Assembly: GCA_027483505.1 (NCBI GenBank)
Contig: JAIXUP010000005.1
Coordinates: 30,001 to 87,595, forward strand
Origin: Hyphomicrobiales bacterium
GTDB taxonomy: Bacteria; Pseudomonadota; Alphaproteobacteria; Rhizobiales; Beijerinckiaceae
Length of the DNA stretch: 57,595 nt
Reading direction: 5' to 3'
Position 1 is the first letter of the stretch; each line of letters starts with the position of its first letter. The notes beneath the pieces are model-generated. The model was given only the letters and a program-made list of their open reading frames with translations. It was not told where the DNA came from and did no database searches. The position numbers and the translations under genes are program-made. This document shows, one piece after another, positions 20,119 to 29,779 of this stretch.

Positions 20119-21030
20119 ATGGTCCTGATGACCCCTGATCCTTTCACCCTGGCGGAGCCTTCCGCCGGCAACGGCCCCGTTTTGCCCGCCGCAGACACGG
20201 TTGCCGACCTGCAGGTCCTGCGCCGGATGGTGGCGGGGCTTGAGGCTGCCACCTGCCTCGATGCCGGCATGGCGGCCCGGTTCTGGCCGGTCGGCGGCGG
20301 TGCGTTCAGCCTGCGCTGCGGTGCGCTGCACGAGGTCGCGGCGCAGGAGGCGGGGGATGGCGCTGCGGCGCTGGCCTTTGCGCTGGCGCTGGGCTGGATG
20401 GCGTCCAGCGCCGCGCCGGCCGGGGGATGCGCTGCGAGAGCTGCGGCCCAGGCCAGGCCCGTGCTGCTGGTGCTGGAGGCGCAGGGCTGCCGGGAGGCGG
20501 GTGAGCCTTACGGGCATGGGCTGGCGGCTCTGGGATTTGATCCCGGGCGGCTGCTGATCGTCAGGGCACGGCGGTCCTGCGAGGCGTTGTGGGCTTTCGA
20601 GGAGGGCCTTCGCTGCGCCACCCTCGGCGCCGTTGTGGCCGTCTTCGGGCGCTGTCCGCGCGGCTATGACCTCACGGCCTCGCGCCGGCTTGTGCTGGCG
20701 GCGCGCGCCTCCGGCGTGTCGGGCTGTCTTGCCGTCATCGGCGAGGGCGGGGCCGCGGGCCGCCTCGCCGGCGCTGCCGAAACCCGCTGGCGCATCGCCG
20801 CGCGGCCGAGCCGGACCGGGCTTGCCGGCGAGCCGGCAGGCCTGGCGCTCAGGGCTGACCTGTTGCGCCGCCGCGGCGGCCTGCCGTCCCAATTCGATCT
20901 GGAGTGGAACCATGACACAGGACAATTCATCCCGTCCGGCGCCGGACAGGCCCCGGGCCGTGAGGGACGACCGCCGCTATCTGTGCCTCTGGCTGCCGCA
21001 TCTGCCGGCCGACCGGTTGAGGCGGCGTGA
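20119..21030 (+). CDS. imuA: SOS mutagenesis protein ImuA (RecA-like)
   Basis: First gene of the mutasome operon; ImuA interacts with ImuB and RecA and is needed for damage-induced mutagenesis. The 303-residue protein keeps the ImuA pattern: an N-terminal LQVLRRMVAGLE helix, LRCGALHEVA, a long Ala-rich helix, RPVLLVLEAQGCREAGEPYGHGL, LGFDPGRLLIVRARRSCEALWAFEEGLRC and a C-terminal SQFDLEWNHDTGQF. There is no clear Walker A motif, as usual for this family. No ribosome site precedes either 20119 or the alternative ATG at 20128, so leaderless translation is possible. Its last 119 bases overlap imuB. Confidence 0.88.
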   Translation: MVLMTPDPFTLAEPSAGNGPVLPAADTVADLQVLRRMVAGLEAATCLDAGMAARFWPVGGGAFSLRCGALHEVAAQEAGDGAAALAFALALGWMASSAAPAGGCAARAAAQARPVLLVLEAQGCREAGEPYGHGLAALGFDPGRLLIVRARRSCEALWAFEEGLRCATLGAVVAVFGRCPRGYDLTASRRLVLAARASGVSGCLAVIGEGGAAGRLAGAAETRWRIAARPSRTGLAGEPAGLALRADLLRRRGGLPSQFDLEWNHDTGQFIPSGAGQAPGREGRPPLSVPLAAASAGRPVEAA

Positions 21031-22543
21031 GCGTGCGGAAGGCCATGCTGCTGATCCTGCGCCCCTTGCGCTGGTGGCTATGACCAAGGGCGCCCTCAGG
21101 CTGTCTGCGCTCGATCCGGCCGCACAGGCGCTCGGCCTTCACGCCGGCCAGGCGCTCGCCGATGCGCGGGCGCTGCATCCGGGCCTGCGCATCGCCGATG
21201 CCGACGATGCGGCCGATGCGCGGATGATCACGGCCATTGCCGACTGGGCCCGGCGCTACACCCCGCTGGCGGCAACCGATGGCGCCGACGGGATTGTGCT
21301 GGACGTCACCGGCTGCGCCCATCTGTTTGGCGGCGAGGCGGCCCTGATGGCCGACGCGCTCAGGCGGTTGGCGGTCCAGGGCTTTTCGCACCCGCACGGC
21401 GCGCTGGCCGGAACGCCCGAGGCGGCCTGGGCGCTGGCGCGGTTCGGGACGGGCGGCGGCTGCATTTGCCCGCCTGGCGGGGAGGAGGCGGCGCTCAGGC
21501 CTTTGCCCGTGGCGGCGCTTGGACTGCCGCCCGAGGTGGTCAGCGGGCTGAAAGTGGCCGGGCTTGGCCGGATCGAGGATCTTTGGCTCAGGCCGCGTGC
21601 GCCGATCGCCGCGCGCTTCGGACGACAGGTGATTGCGCGGCTGGAGGCCGCGTTCGGTCTGACCCGGTCAGCCATCACACCAAGGCTGGAAGCGCCGCCC
21701 TACGTCACCGAGCGCTGCTTTTTCGACCCGATCCTGACGACCGACGCCGTCGCCCGCTGCATCACCCGGCTCTGCGCCGAGATGGGCAGGCTGCTCGAAC
21801 GCCATGGCGATGGCGCGCGGCGTCTGGAGGTCATGCTGTTCCGGGTGGACGGCGCCGTGTTCCGCATCAAGGCCGGGGCGAGCCGGCCGACGCGGACCCC
21901 CGAGGCCATGGCGGCCCTGTTCGACGAGAAGCTGAAGCTGGGCGACGATGAGCGCGACATCGCCTTCGGCTTCGACATGCTGCGCCTGTCGGTGCTGGAG
22001 GCCGTCCGGCTTGACGAGGCCGCGCCATCGCTCGAGGCCGCTGCGGGCACCGAGGACATGGCGCGCCTGATCGACAGGCTCGGCGCCCGGCTGGGGGAGC
22101 ATGCCGTCCAGCGGCTGCAACCGGTCGATGCGCATCTGCCCGAAGCGGCCGCCATCACCATTCCCGCCGGGGCTGACGAACCTATCCGGCGTGTCATGCC
22201 GGGCTGGAACCCGACGCGCGCCGGCGACGAGCCGCCGGACAGGCCCCTGCTGCTGCTGTCGCGGCCAGAGGCGATCGAGACGCTCGCCAGCGTGCCGGAC
22301 GGGCCGCCCCTGCGCTTTCGCTGGCGGCGCGCGCTGCATGATGTGGCCCAGGTCGAAGGTCCGGAACGGCTCTCCACGCCGTGGTGGACGGTCTCGTCCG
22401 AAGCGCCCACTGCCGCGTCCCGGACACGCGACTACTTCCGCGCCGAGGATCGGCAGGGCCGGCGCTTCTGGCTGTACCGCGAAGGGCTCTATGGCCAGGG
22501 CGCGGCGCCGCCGCGCTGGTTCATGCACGGGCTTTTCGGGTGA
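20912..22543 (+). CDS. imuB: ImuB, inactive Y-family polymerase-like protein
   Basis: ImuB is a DinB/UmuC relative without the catalytic acids; it binds the sliding clamp and DnaE2 and directs lesion bypass. The 543-residue protein opens with DRRYLCLWLPHLPADRL in place of the usual DMDAFFA motif, which fits a non-catalytic protein, and has LALVAMTKGALRLSALDPAAQALGLHAGQALADARAL, the GIVLDVTGCAHLFGGEAAL segment, and a helix-hairpin-helix region (LPPEVVSGLKVAGLGRIEDL). The little-finger domain and the conserved C-terminal YFRAEDRQGRRFWLYREGLY follow. ATG 20912 has GGAG upstream; the frame is open to 20633 but that part is imuA in another frame. Confidence 0.92.
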   Translation: MTQDNSSRPAPDRPRAVRDDRRYLCLWLPHLPADRLRRRERAEGHAADPAPLALVAMTKGALRLSALDPAAQALGLHAGQALADARALHPGLRIADADDAADARMITAIADWARRYTPLAATDGADGIVLDVTGCAHLFGGEAALMADALRRLAVQGFSHPHGALAGTPEAAWALARFGTGGGCICPPGGEEAALRPLPVAALGLPPEVVSGLKVAGLGRIEDLWLRPRAPIAARFGRQVIARLEAAFGLTRSAITPRLEAPPYVTERCFFDPILTTDAVARCITRLCAEMGRLLERHGDGARRLEVMLFRVDGAVFRIKAGASRPTRTPEAMAALFDEKLKLGDDERDIAFGFDMLRLSVLEAVRLDEAAPSLEAAAGTEDMARLIDRLGARLGEHAVQRLQPVDAHLPEAAAITIPAGADEPIRRVMPGWNPTRAGDEPPDRPLLLLSRPEAIETLASVPDGPPLRFRWRRALHDVAQVEGPERLSTPWWTVSSEAPTAASRTRDYFRAEDRQGRRFWLYREGLYGQGAAPPRWFMHGLFG

Positions 22544-22546
22544 GCC

Positions 22547-25500
22547 ATGGCAGAGCGTCATCCCGCCTATGCCGAACTGGCCGTCACCACCAATTTCTCC
22601 TTCCTGCGGGGCGGCTCGCACCCTGAGGAGATCATGGCGCGGGCGGCCGAGCTTGGCCTTGCCGGGATCGGCATCGCGGACCGCAATTCCCTGGCCGGGG
22701 TGGTGCGGGCCCATGCCGCATGGCGGGCCTGGCGGGAGCGCACGGACGGACCCTCGACCGCGCGCCTGCGCTACGCGCCGGGCTGCCGGCTGGTGTTGTG
22801 CGACGGCACGCCGGATCTGGTCGTCTATCCGGAGGACAGGGCCGCCTATGGCCGGCTGACGCGCCTTCTCACGCTTGGCAATGCGCATGCGCCGAAAGGG
22901 CTTTGTCGGCTCACCTTGTATGACGTAATGGCCCATGCCGAGGGTCTGCGCTTCATCATCATGCCGGCAAGCACGCTTGAGGCGGATGAGAAGGCGGAGA
23001 TCGAGGCCCATGCCCGCAAGGCCCTGCCCGAGCCTGAGCTGGGCCGGAGCGGGCGGACTGAACCGCCGGCCCCCGGCCGCCCCGCCCTGGCTGACCTGAT
23101 CTTGCAGGCGAGGGGCCGCGTCTGGCTCGCCGTGACAGCCGGTTTCGGGCCTTCGCCGCGCCGGCGCATGGTGGAGCGGCGGCGCCTTGCGGCCAGGCTC
23201 GGCCTTCCGCTGCTGGCGGTTGGCGACGTGCTGATGCATGTGGCCGGGCGCAAGCCGCTGCAGGATGTGCTGAGCTGCATCCGTCTTGGCCTTGGCCTCG
23301 ATCAGGCCGGGCGGGCGCTCGAGGCCAATGCCGAGCGGCATCTGAAAGCGCCTGCCGAGATGGCCCGGCTGTTCGCCGCCGCGCCCGGGGCCGTGGCGGA
23401 GACGCAGCGCTTCCTGGCGGGGCTCGGCTTCAGCCTCGACCAGCTGTCTTATGACTATCCCGAGGAGGTGCGCGAGGGATTCTCCGATCCGCAGGCCGCG
23501 CTCGAGCACTTCACCTGGGCCGGTGCGCGGGAGCGTTATGGCGAGGTGCCGCCCGGGATTTTCGACATTCTCAGGCATGAACTGGCGCTGATCGCCGGAC
23601 TGAACTACGCGGCCTACTTCCTCACGGTTCACGACATCGTCCGCTTCGCCCGGTCGCGCGGCATCCTGTGCCAGGGACGCGGTTCGGCGGCCAACTCCTC
23701 GGTGTGCTTCTGCCTTGGCATCACCGAGGTGGACCCGACAAGGCATGACCTGCTGTTCGAGCGCTTCATCTCGGCGGAGCGCCGCGAGCCGCCAGACATT
23801 GACGTCGACTTCGAGCATGAGCGGCGCGAGGAGGTGATGCAGTACATCTATGCGCGCTACGGGCGCGCGCGGGCGGGCCTGGCCGCCAGCGTGATCACCT
23901 ATGGCGCGCGTTCCGCCGTGCGGGAGGTCGGCAAGGTGTTCGGCCTGTCGGCCGATATGGTGGGCGCCCTGTCGGGCTCGATCTGGGGCTGGTCCGATGC
24001 GGCGGTGAAGGCCGGTGAGGTCAGGCGGCTCGGGCTCGATCCCGCGGACACGCGCATCGCCCATCTCCTGCAACTCTGTACCGAGCTTTCCGGCTTTCCG
24101 CGCCACCTGTCGCAGCATGTCGGCGGTTTCGTCATCACGCGGACCCGGCTTGACGAGGTGATCCCGATCCAGAACGCGGCCATGGCGGGCCGCACCGTGG
24201 TTGAATGGGACAAGGACGATCTCGACACGCTCGGCATTCTCAAGATCGACGTTCTGGCGCTTGGCATGCTGTCCTGCCTGCGCGGCTGCTTCGATTTGCA
24301 TGAACAGCATTATAAGCCGGCAAAATGCCTCATGCTGTCAACCATTCCGGCCGAGGAAGAGCCGGTTTACCGCATGATCCAGCGGGCTGACACGCTCGGG
24401 GTCTTCCAGATCGAAAGCCGAGCGCAGATGTCGATGCTGCCACGCCTGAAGCCGGCAAAGTTTTACGATCTGGTGATCGAGGTGGCGATCGTGCGGCCCG
24501 GCCCCATCCAGGGCGACATGGTGCATCCTTACCTGCGTCGCCGGCAGGGGCTGGAGCAGGTCAGCTTCCCGTCGCCGTCGCCGGAGCATGGTCGGCCGGA
24601 CGAGCTGGAGCGTGTGCTCGGAAAGACGCTTGGCGTGCCCCTGTTCCAGGAACAGGCGATGCGCATTGCCATTGTGGCCGCAGGGTTCACGCCGGGGGAG
24701 GCGGACCGGCTCAGGCGCGCCATGGCCACCTTCCGCCGTGTCGGGACCATCGGCACCTTCGCCACCAAGATGGTCGAGGGCATGGTCCGGCGCGGCTATG
24801 ACCGGGACTTTGCGGAGCGCTGCTTCCGTCAGATCGAGGGCTTCGGCGAGTACGGCTTTCCGGAAAGCCATGCGGCCAGCTTTGCGCTGCTGGTCTATGC
24901 CTCATGCTGGTTCAAGTGCCGTTATCCGGATGTGTTCGCCTGCGCGCTGCTCAATGCCCAGCCGATGGGATTCTACGCCCCCTCCCAGATCGTGCGCGAT
25001 GCGCGCGAGCATGGTGTCGAGATGCGCCCCGTCGACATCAACCACTCCTGCTGGGACTGTACGCTGGAGGCTCCCGATCCTGCGGCGCGGACCGTGCTGC
25101 ATCCATCGCACCGCGACATGGCGGCCGACATCATCGGCACGCATGCGCTCAGGCTCGGTTTCCGGCAGGTCAAGGGCCTGTCGCGCGCGGAGCTTGTGCG
25201 GATCGAGGAGCGGCGGGGCGCGGGCTATGACAGCGTGCGGGACCTGTGGCTGCGCACGGAACTGTCACGCGAGGCCATGGAGCGGCTGGCGGAGGCTGAC
25301 GCCTTCCGCTCGCTGGGCCTGAGCCGCCGTGACGCGCACTGGGCCGTGAAGGGCCTCAGGCGCAGCGGCGACAAGGATGACCTGCCGCTGTTCGCCGCGG
25401 CCAGCCAGCCCTCCCTTGAGGCCGACATGAACCTGCCGGCGATGCTGCCCGGCCATGAGGTGGTGGAGGATTACGCGCATCTGTCGCTGTCGCTGAAAGC

Positions 25501-26074
25501 CCACCCCGTGTCGTTCCTGCGGCCGCGCCTTGCCGCCCTCGGCGTGACATCGCATGACAGGCTGCTCGATGTCAGGAACGGCGCGCGGGTCACCATTGCC
25601 GGTCTCGTGCTGGTGCGGCAGCGCCCCGGCACGGCCAAGGGCGTGATCTTCATGACGCTGGAGGACGAGACGGGAATCGCCAATGTGATTGTCTGGCCCT
25701 CCCTGTTCGAGCGCTTCCGGCCTGTCATCCTCGGGGGCCGGCTGACGGCGGTGACAGGCCGCGTGCAGCGCGAAGCCGGCGTGATGCATGTGGTTGCGGA
25801 CAGGCTGGAGGATTTCTCCGGCTTTCTGGCCGAGATCGCCCATGCCGGCCCGCTGGCGGGTTCACTCGCCCGGGCCGATGAAGTCAAGCGACCCGGCAAC
25901 GATGCGCGCGGGCCGGGGGGCCGGGGCATCGGTGCGCGGCGCATCAGCTTTGCCAAGACGCTGGCGATCCAGTCCCTGCTCAGGGAGGAGCCGGCGCTGG
26001 CCGCCGATCTGGCCGCCACGCAGGAGCGGGACCAGGCCCGTCAGGTCATGCCGAAAGGGCGCAATTTCCACTGA
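22547..26074 (+). CDS. dnaE2: Error-prone DNA polymerase DnaE2
   Basis: Alpha-subunit-type C-family polymerase used for translesion synthesis with ImuA and ImuB. It is 1175 residues, at the upper end for DnaE2. The N-terminal PHP domain starts at AELAVTTNFSFLRGGSHPEE; the palm has PDIDVDFEHERREEV (catalytic acids, about residue 415), GRGSAANSSVCFCLGIT and VVEWDKDDLDTLGILKIDVLALG; the thumb has FQEQAMRIAIVAAGFTPGEADRLRR and GYGFPESHAASFALLVY-type sequence. A C-terminal OB fold begins near residue 1014 (VTIAGLVLVRQRPGTAKG). It begins three bases after imuB stops, so all three proteins come from one SOS transcript. Confidence 0.96.
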   Translation: MAERHPAYAELAVTTNFSFLRGGSHPEEIMARAAELGLAGIGIADRNSLAGVVRAHAAWRAWRERTDGPSTARLRYAPGCRLVLCDGTPDLVVYPEDRAAYGRLTRLLTLGNAHAPKGLCRLTLYDVMAHAEGLRFIIMPASTLEADEKAEIEAHARKALPEPELGRSGRTEPPAPGRPALADLILQARGRVWLAVTAGFGPSPRRRMVERRRLAARLGLPLLAVGDVLMHVAGRKPLQDVLSCIRLGLGLDQAGRALEANAERHLKAPAEMARLFAAAPGAVAETQRFLAGLGFSLDQLSYDYPEEVREGFSDPQAALEHFTWAGARERYGEVPPGIFDILRHELALIAGLNYAAYFLTVHDIVRFARSRGILCQGRGSAANSSVCFCLGITEVDPTRHDLLFERFISAERREPPDIDVDFEHERREEVMQYIYARYGRARAGLAASVITYGARSAVREVGKVFGLSADMVGALSGSIWGWSDAAVKAGEVRRLGLDPADTRIAHLLQLCTELSGFPRHLSQHVGGFVITRTRLDEVIPIQNAAMAGRTVVEWDKDDLDTLGILKIDVLALGMLSCLRGCFDLHEQHYKPAKCLMLSTIPAEEEPVYRMIQRADTLGVFQIESRAQMSMLPRLKPAKFYDLVIEVAIVRPGPIQGDMVHPYLRRRQGLEQVSFPSPSPEHGRPDELERVLGKTLGVPLFQEQAMRIAIVAAGFTPGEADRLRRAMATFRRVGTIGTFATKMVEGMVRRGYDRDFAERCFRQIEGFGEYGFPESHAASFALLVYASCWFKCRYPDVFACALLNAQPMGFYAPSQIVRDAREHGVEMRPVDINHSCWDCTLEAPDPAARTVLHPSHRDMAADIIGTHALRLGFRQVKGLSRAELVRIEERRGAGYDSVRDLWLRTELSREAMERLAEADAFRSLGLSRRDAHWAVKGLRRSGDKDDLPLFAAASQPSLEADMNLPAMLPGHEVVEDYAHLSLSLKAHPVSFLRPRLAALGVTSHDRLLDVRNGARVTIAGLVLVRQRPGTAKGVIFMTLEDETGIANVIVWPSLFERFRPVILGGRLTAVTGRVQREAGVMHVVADRLEDFSGFLAEIAHAGPLAGSLARADEVKRPGNDARGPGGRGIGARRISFAKTLAIQSLLREEPALAADLAATQERDQARQVMPKGRNFH

Positions 26075-26084
26075 GTCCAACAGC

Positions 26085-26540
26085 TCAGACCGGCAGGAGC
26101 CCGTCGGTCTTCACCTCTTCCATCACGGCATAGGTGCGGGTCTCGCGGACGCCGGGCAGGGTGTGCAGCACCTCGCCGAGAAAGCGGCGATAGGCCCCCA
26201 TGTCGGCGACACGGGTCTTGACCAGATAGTCGAAGCCGCCGGCGACCATATGGCATTCCAGCACCTCCGGCGCGCGCCGGACAGCGCTGGCAAACTTCTC
26301 GAAGGCGTCCGGCGTCGTCTTGTCGAGATAGACCTCGACGAAGGCGAGCAGGCCGAGGCCGAGCTTGACCGGATCGAGATGGGCGCGGAACTGGGTGATA
26401 TAGCCGTCCCGGACCAGCCGCTTCAGCCGCTCGCCCGTGGCCGTGGCCGACAGGCCGACCGTTTCGGCCAGATCCACGGCGGCGATCCGGCCGTCGGCCT
26501 GCAACACCGCCAGCAGCCGCCTGTCGATCCTGTCCAACAT
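26085..26540 (-). CDS. putR: Lrp/AsnC-family activator of putA (PutR)
   Basis: A 151-residue feast/famine regulator. The N-terminal helix-turn-helix covers residues about 3-60 (IDRRLLAVLQADGRIAAVDLAETVGLSATATGERLKRL), followed by the ligand-binding RAM domain (LGLLAFVEVYLDKTTPDAFEKFA, CHMVAGGFDYLVKTRVADMGAYRRFL, VRETRTYAVMEEVK). It is divergent from putA, the classic arrangement of alphaproteobacterial PutR, which activates putA with proline as co-inducer. The start at 26540 is the only good one. The inverted repeat between the two genes is the likely binding site. Confidence 0.9.
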   Translation of the reverse strand: MLDRIDRRLLAVLQADGRIAAVDLAETVGLSATATGERLKRLVRDGYITQFRAHLDPVKLGLGLLAFVEVYLDKTTPDAFEKFASAVRRAPEVLECHMVAGGFDYLVKTRVADMGAYRRFLGEVLHTLPGVRETRTYAVMEEVKTDGLLPV

Positions 26541-26544
26541 TATA

Positions 26545-26576
26545 AAATCCTGTTTTTCATAACTAAGACAGGATTT
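26545..26576. promoter_or_regulatory. Inverted repeat between putR and putA, probable PutR site
   Basis: AAATCCTGT (26545-26553) and ACAGGATTT (26568-26576) are perfect nine-base arms separated by 14 bases, in the AT-rich gap between the divergent genes. Lrp-family regulators bind such sites; the assignment to PutR is from position. Confidence 0.55.
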
Positions 26577-26670
26577 ATCTGTCTATCAGATTAAAAACAA
26601 CAGATGAAGTCACGTTCCTGTTGCCTTATGCTTCAGATCATGTCGCCGCGATCAGCAAGGCCCTGATTCC

Positions 26671-29600
26671 ATGTCGTCCCACCACTCCCTTCCCCCGTTC
26701 TCGGCGCCGTTCGCGCCGGATGACGCCACCCTCGCCGCGAGGCTGCTGGATGAGGCCGCCCTGCCGCCCGAGGCCGAGGCCCGCATCGATGCGCAGGCGA
26801 CACGGCTGATCGAAGCCATCCGCGCCCAGACCGGCGGGATCGGCGGCGTCGAGGAGATGCTGCGCGCCTATTCGCTGTCGACCAAGGAGGGGCTGGCGCT
26901 GATGGTGCTCGCCGAGGCGCTGCTGCGCGTTCCGGACAGCGCCACGGCCGACAGGCTGATCGAGGACAAGCTCGGGCAGGGCGATTTCGAACACCATGAC
27001 GCCCGCTCCGATTCCCTGCTCGTCTCCGCCTCCGCCTGGGCGCTGGGCCTGACGGCGCGGATCATCCAGCCGGGGGAAACGCCCGAAAGCATTCTGGGCC
27101 AGGTGGCCAAGCGCCTTGGCGTGCCGGCCGTGCGCGGCGCCACCCGTCAGGCGATGCGGATCATGGGCTCGCATTTCGTGCTGGGCCAGACCATCGGCGA
27201 GGCGCTGGCACGGGCCGGTTCGGGCAACGCGCGGGCTTTCCGCTATTCGTTCGACATGCTGGGCGAGGGCGCGCGCACGGCGGAGGATGCGGAACGTTAT
27301 CTCCGCTCCTATGCCGACGCGATCGCGGCCATCGGCGCCAGGGCCGGCAATGAGCCGCTGCCGGCGCGCCCGGGCATCTCGGTCAAGCTGTCGGCCTTGC
27401 ACCCGCGCTACGAAGCCGTCAGCAGCGCGCGCGTTCTCGACGAACTGGTGCCCAAGGTCATCAGATTGGCCGAAATGGCCAAGGCGCATGACCTCAACTT
27501 CACCGTCGACGCGGAGGAGGCCGATCGGCTGGAGCTGTCGCTTGATGTGATCGACCGCGTCGTCGCCGCGCCTTCCCTCGCAGGGTGGGCCGGGTTCGGC
27601 CTCGCCATCCAGGCCTATCAGAAGCGGGCGCCGCAGGTCATCGACCACATCGCGGCGCTGGCCCGGCAGCACAACCGGCGCTTCATGGTCCGGCTGGTGA
27701 AGGGCGCCTATTGGGACAGCGAGGTCAAGCGGGCTCAGGAACGCGGTCTTCCCGGCTACCCGGTATTCACCCGCAAGGCGATGACGGACCTCAACTATGT
27801 GGCCTGTGCAAAGCAGATGCTGGCCCTTCGCCCGTTGCTCTACCCGCAGTTCGCCACTCACAACGCGCTGACCATCGCCACCATCGCCGAGATGGCCGGC
27901 GGGCCGGCGGGCTATGAATTCCAGCGCCTGCATGGCATGGGCGACGCCAGCTATGCCGCCCTGATCGCCGATGACAGCGGTTTTGCCTGCCGCACCTATG
28001 CCCCGGTCGGCGGCCATCAGGACCTGCTCGCCTATCTCGTCCGGCGCCTGCTTGAAAACGGCGCCAACTCGTCTTTCGTCAGCGTCGCAGGCGACAGGTC
28101 TGTGCCGGTTTCGTCGCTTCTGGTGCGCCCGGCGACGCGGATCGGCACGGCCGTGCGCGCGGCCAACGGCCAGATTCCCCTGCCAGTGAACCTCTACGGG
28201 CCATCGCGGCGGAACTCGGCGGGCGTCGAATTCGGACACCGCGCGACCCTCGCCGGGTTTGCCGGGATTGTGGCGGCAGCGGCCAAGGCGGGGTTTTCCG
28301 ACGCCTCGTCACTCATCGATGGAAAGCCCGTTCCGGGACGGACGCGCAGCGTGACCTCGCCGATTGACGGAGAGGTTCTCGCTGCCGTGACCGAACCCGA
28401 CGGACCAGGGGCTGCGCGGGCTGTCGACGCTGCCCATGCCGGCTTCAGGGGCTGGGCCGCAACGCCGGTCGAGACCCGCGCGGACGCGCTCGACCGGATC
28501 GCCGGACTGATGGAGAAACGCCAGGGCAAACTCCTCGCCTTGCTGCAGGCCGAGGCCGGCAAGACACTGGACGACGCGCTGGCGGAACTGCGCGAGGCGA
28601 TCGACTTCTGCCGCTACTACGCCGCCGAGGCGCGCGCGCGGTTCGGGACGCCGGTCATGCTGCCGGGGCCGACGGGCGAGGACAACCGGCTGGTGATGCG
28701 CGGCCGCGGCGTCTTCGTCTGCATTGCACCATGGAACTTTCCACTTGCCATCTTCGCCGGGCAGGTGGCCGCAGCGCTCGTGGCGGGCAACAGCGTCGTG
28801 GCCAAACCCGCTCCGCAGACGCCGCTGATCGCCTTTGAGACGGTGAAGCTCATGCATGAGGCCGGCGTTCCCGCGAGCGCCTTGCAGCTTGTCGTCGGCG
28901 ATGGGCAGGTCGGCGCCGCCCTCCTGGCGCACCGCCACGTCGCCGGCGTGGCCTTCACGGGTTCGACCGCAACCGCGCGCGCGATCAACCGGGCACTGGC
29001 CGCCAAGGACGGCCCGATCGTGCCGCTGATCGCGGAGACGGGAGGGTTGAACGCCATGATCGTCGATGCCACCGCGCTGCCCGAACAGGTCGTCGATGAC
29101 GTGGTGATGTCAGCCTTCCGCTCCGCCGGCCAGCGCTGCTCGGCGCTGCGGCTGCTCTGCGTGCAGGAGGATGTCGCCGACAAGGTGATCGACATGATCA
29201 TCGGGGCGGCGCGCGAACTCAGGATCGGCGATCCGCGCGCCTTGTCGGTACATGTCGGGCCGGTGATCGACCAGGCAGCCAAGGCGCGCCTCGATGCCCA
29301 TGTTGAGGTCATGCGCAAGGCCGGGCGGGTCGTTTATGCCGGGACCCTGCCCGACACGTGCGGGACCTTCGTGGCCCCGCACGTGATCCGGCTTGACCAT
29401 GTGTCCGATCTGACCGCAGAGCATTTCGGACCGATCCTGCACCTGGTGCGCTACAGGGCGGCGGACCTCGACGCCGTGATCGATGCGATCGATGCGACCG
29501 GCTACGGGCTGACGCTCGGCGTGCATTCGCGCATCGACGAGATGGTCCAGCGGGTGATCGCGCGGCTCCAGACCGGCAACGTCTATGTCAACCGCAACAT

Positions 29601-29772
29601 GATCGGCGCCGTTGTCGGCGTGCAGCCGTTCGGAGGCTCGGGCCTTTCGGGCACCGGTCCGAAAGCGGGTGGCCCGCACTATCTCGCCCGCTTTGCGACC
29701 GAGCAGACGGTGACGATCAACACGGCGGCGGCGGGCGGCAACGCCACGCTGATCGCCAGCGGCGACGAATAG
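26671..29772 (+). CDS. putA: Bifunctional proline dehydrogenase / P5C dehydrogenase
   Basis: Oxidises proline to glutamate with FAD and then NAD in one channelled enzyme. At 1033 residues it lacks the N-terminal ribbon-helix-helix DNA-binding domain of long PutA, so it does not repress itself, consistent with the separate PutR. The dehydrogenase barrel holds ISVKLSALHPRYE, LTVDAEEADR-like FTVDAEEADRLELS, LVKGAYWDSEVKRAQERG (about residue 343) and the ATHNALT and FQRLHGMG motifs. The aldehyde dehydrogenase half starts near residue 560, with IAPWNFPLAIF, FTGSTATARAIN, the Glu of IAETGGLNAMIVD (about 789) and the nucleophile Cys of SAGQRCSALRLL (about 823). It is otherwise complete. Confidence 0.97.
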   Translation: MSSHHSLPPFSAPFAPDDATLAARLLDEAALPPEAEARIDAQATRLIEAIRAQTGGIGGVEEMLRAYSLSTKEGLALMVLAEALLRVPDSATADRLIEDKLGQGDFEHHDARSDSLLVSASAWALGLTARIIQPGETPESILGQVAKRLGVPAVRGATRQAMRIMGSHFVLGQTIGEALARAGSGNARAFRYSFDMLGEGARTAEDAERYLRSYADAIAAIGARAGNEPLPARPGISVKLSALHPRYEAVSSARVLDELVPKVIRLAEMAKAHDLNFTVDAEEADRLELSLDVIDRVVAAPSLAGWAGFGLAIQAYQKRAPQVIDHIAALARQHNRRFMVRLVKGAYWDSEVKRAQERGLPGYPVFTRKAMTDLNYVACAKQMLALRPLLYPQFATHNALTIATIAEMAGGPAGYEFQRLHGMGDASYAALIADDSGFACRTYAPVGGHQDLLAYLVRRLLENGANSSFVSVAGDRSVPVSSLLVRPATRIGTAVRAANGQIPLPVNLYGPSRRNSAGVEFGHRATLAGFAGIVAAAAKAGFSDASSLIDGKPVPGRTRSVTSPIDGEVLAAVTEPDGPGAARAVDAAHAGFRGWAATPVETRADALDRIAGLMEKRQGKLLALLQAEAGKTLDDALAELREAIDFCRYYAAEARARFGTPVMLPGPTGEDNRLVMRGRGVFVCIAPWNFPLAIFAGQVAAALVAGNSVVAKPAPQTPLIAFETVKLMHEAGVPASALQLVVGDGQVGAALLAHRHVAGVAFTGSTATARAINRALAAKDGPIVPLIAETGGLNAMIVDATALPEQVVDDVVMSAFRSAGQRCSALRLLCVQEDVADKVIDMIIGAARELRIGDPRALSVHVGPVIDQAAKARLDAHVEVMRKAGRVVYAGTLPDTCGTFVAPHVIRLDHVSDLTAEHFGPILHLVRYRAADLDAVIDAIDATGYGLTLGVHSRIDEMVQRVIARLQTGNVYVNRNMIGAVVGVQPFGGSGLSGTGPKAGGPHYLARFATEQTVTINTAAAGGNATLIASGDE

Positions 29773-29779
29773 CGGGTCC

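Noticed and set aside
21668..24310. An 880-codon minus-strand open frame
   Set aside because: It lies opposite imuB and dnaE2, which have conserved motifs; the antisense product is Arg/Ala/Gly/His-rich low-information sequence.
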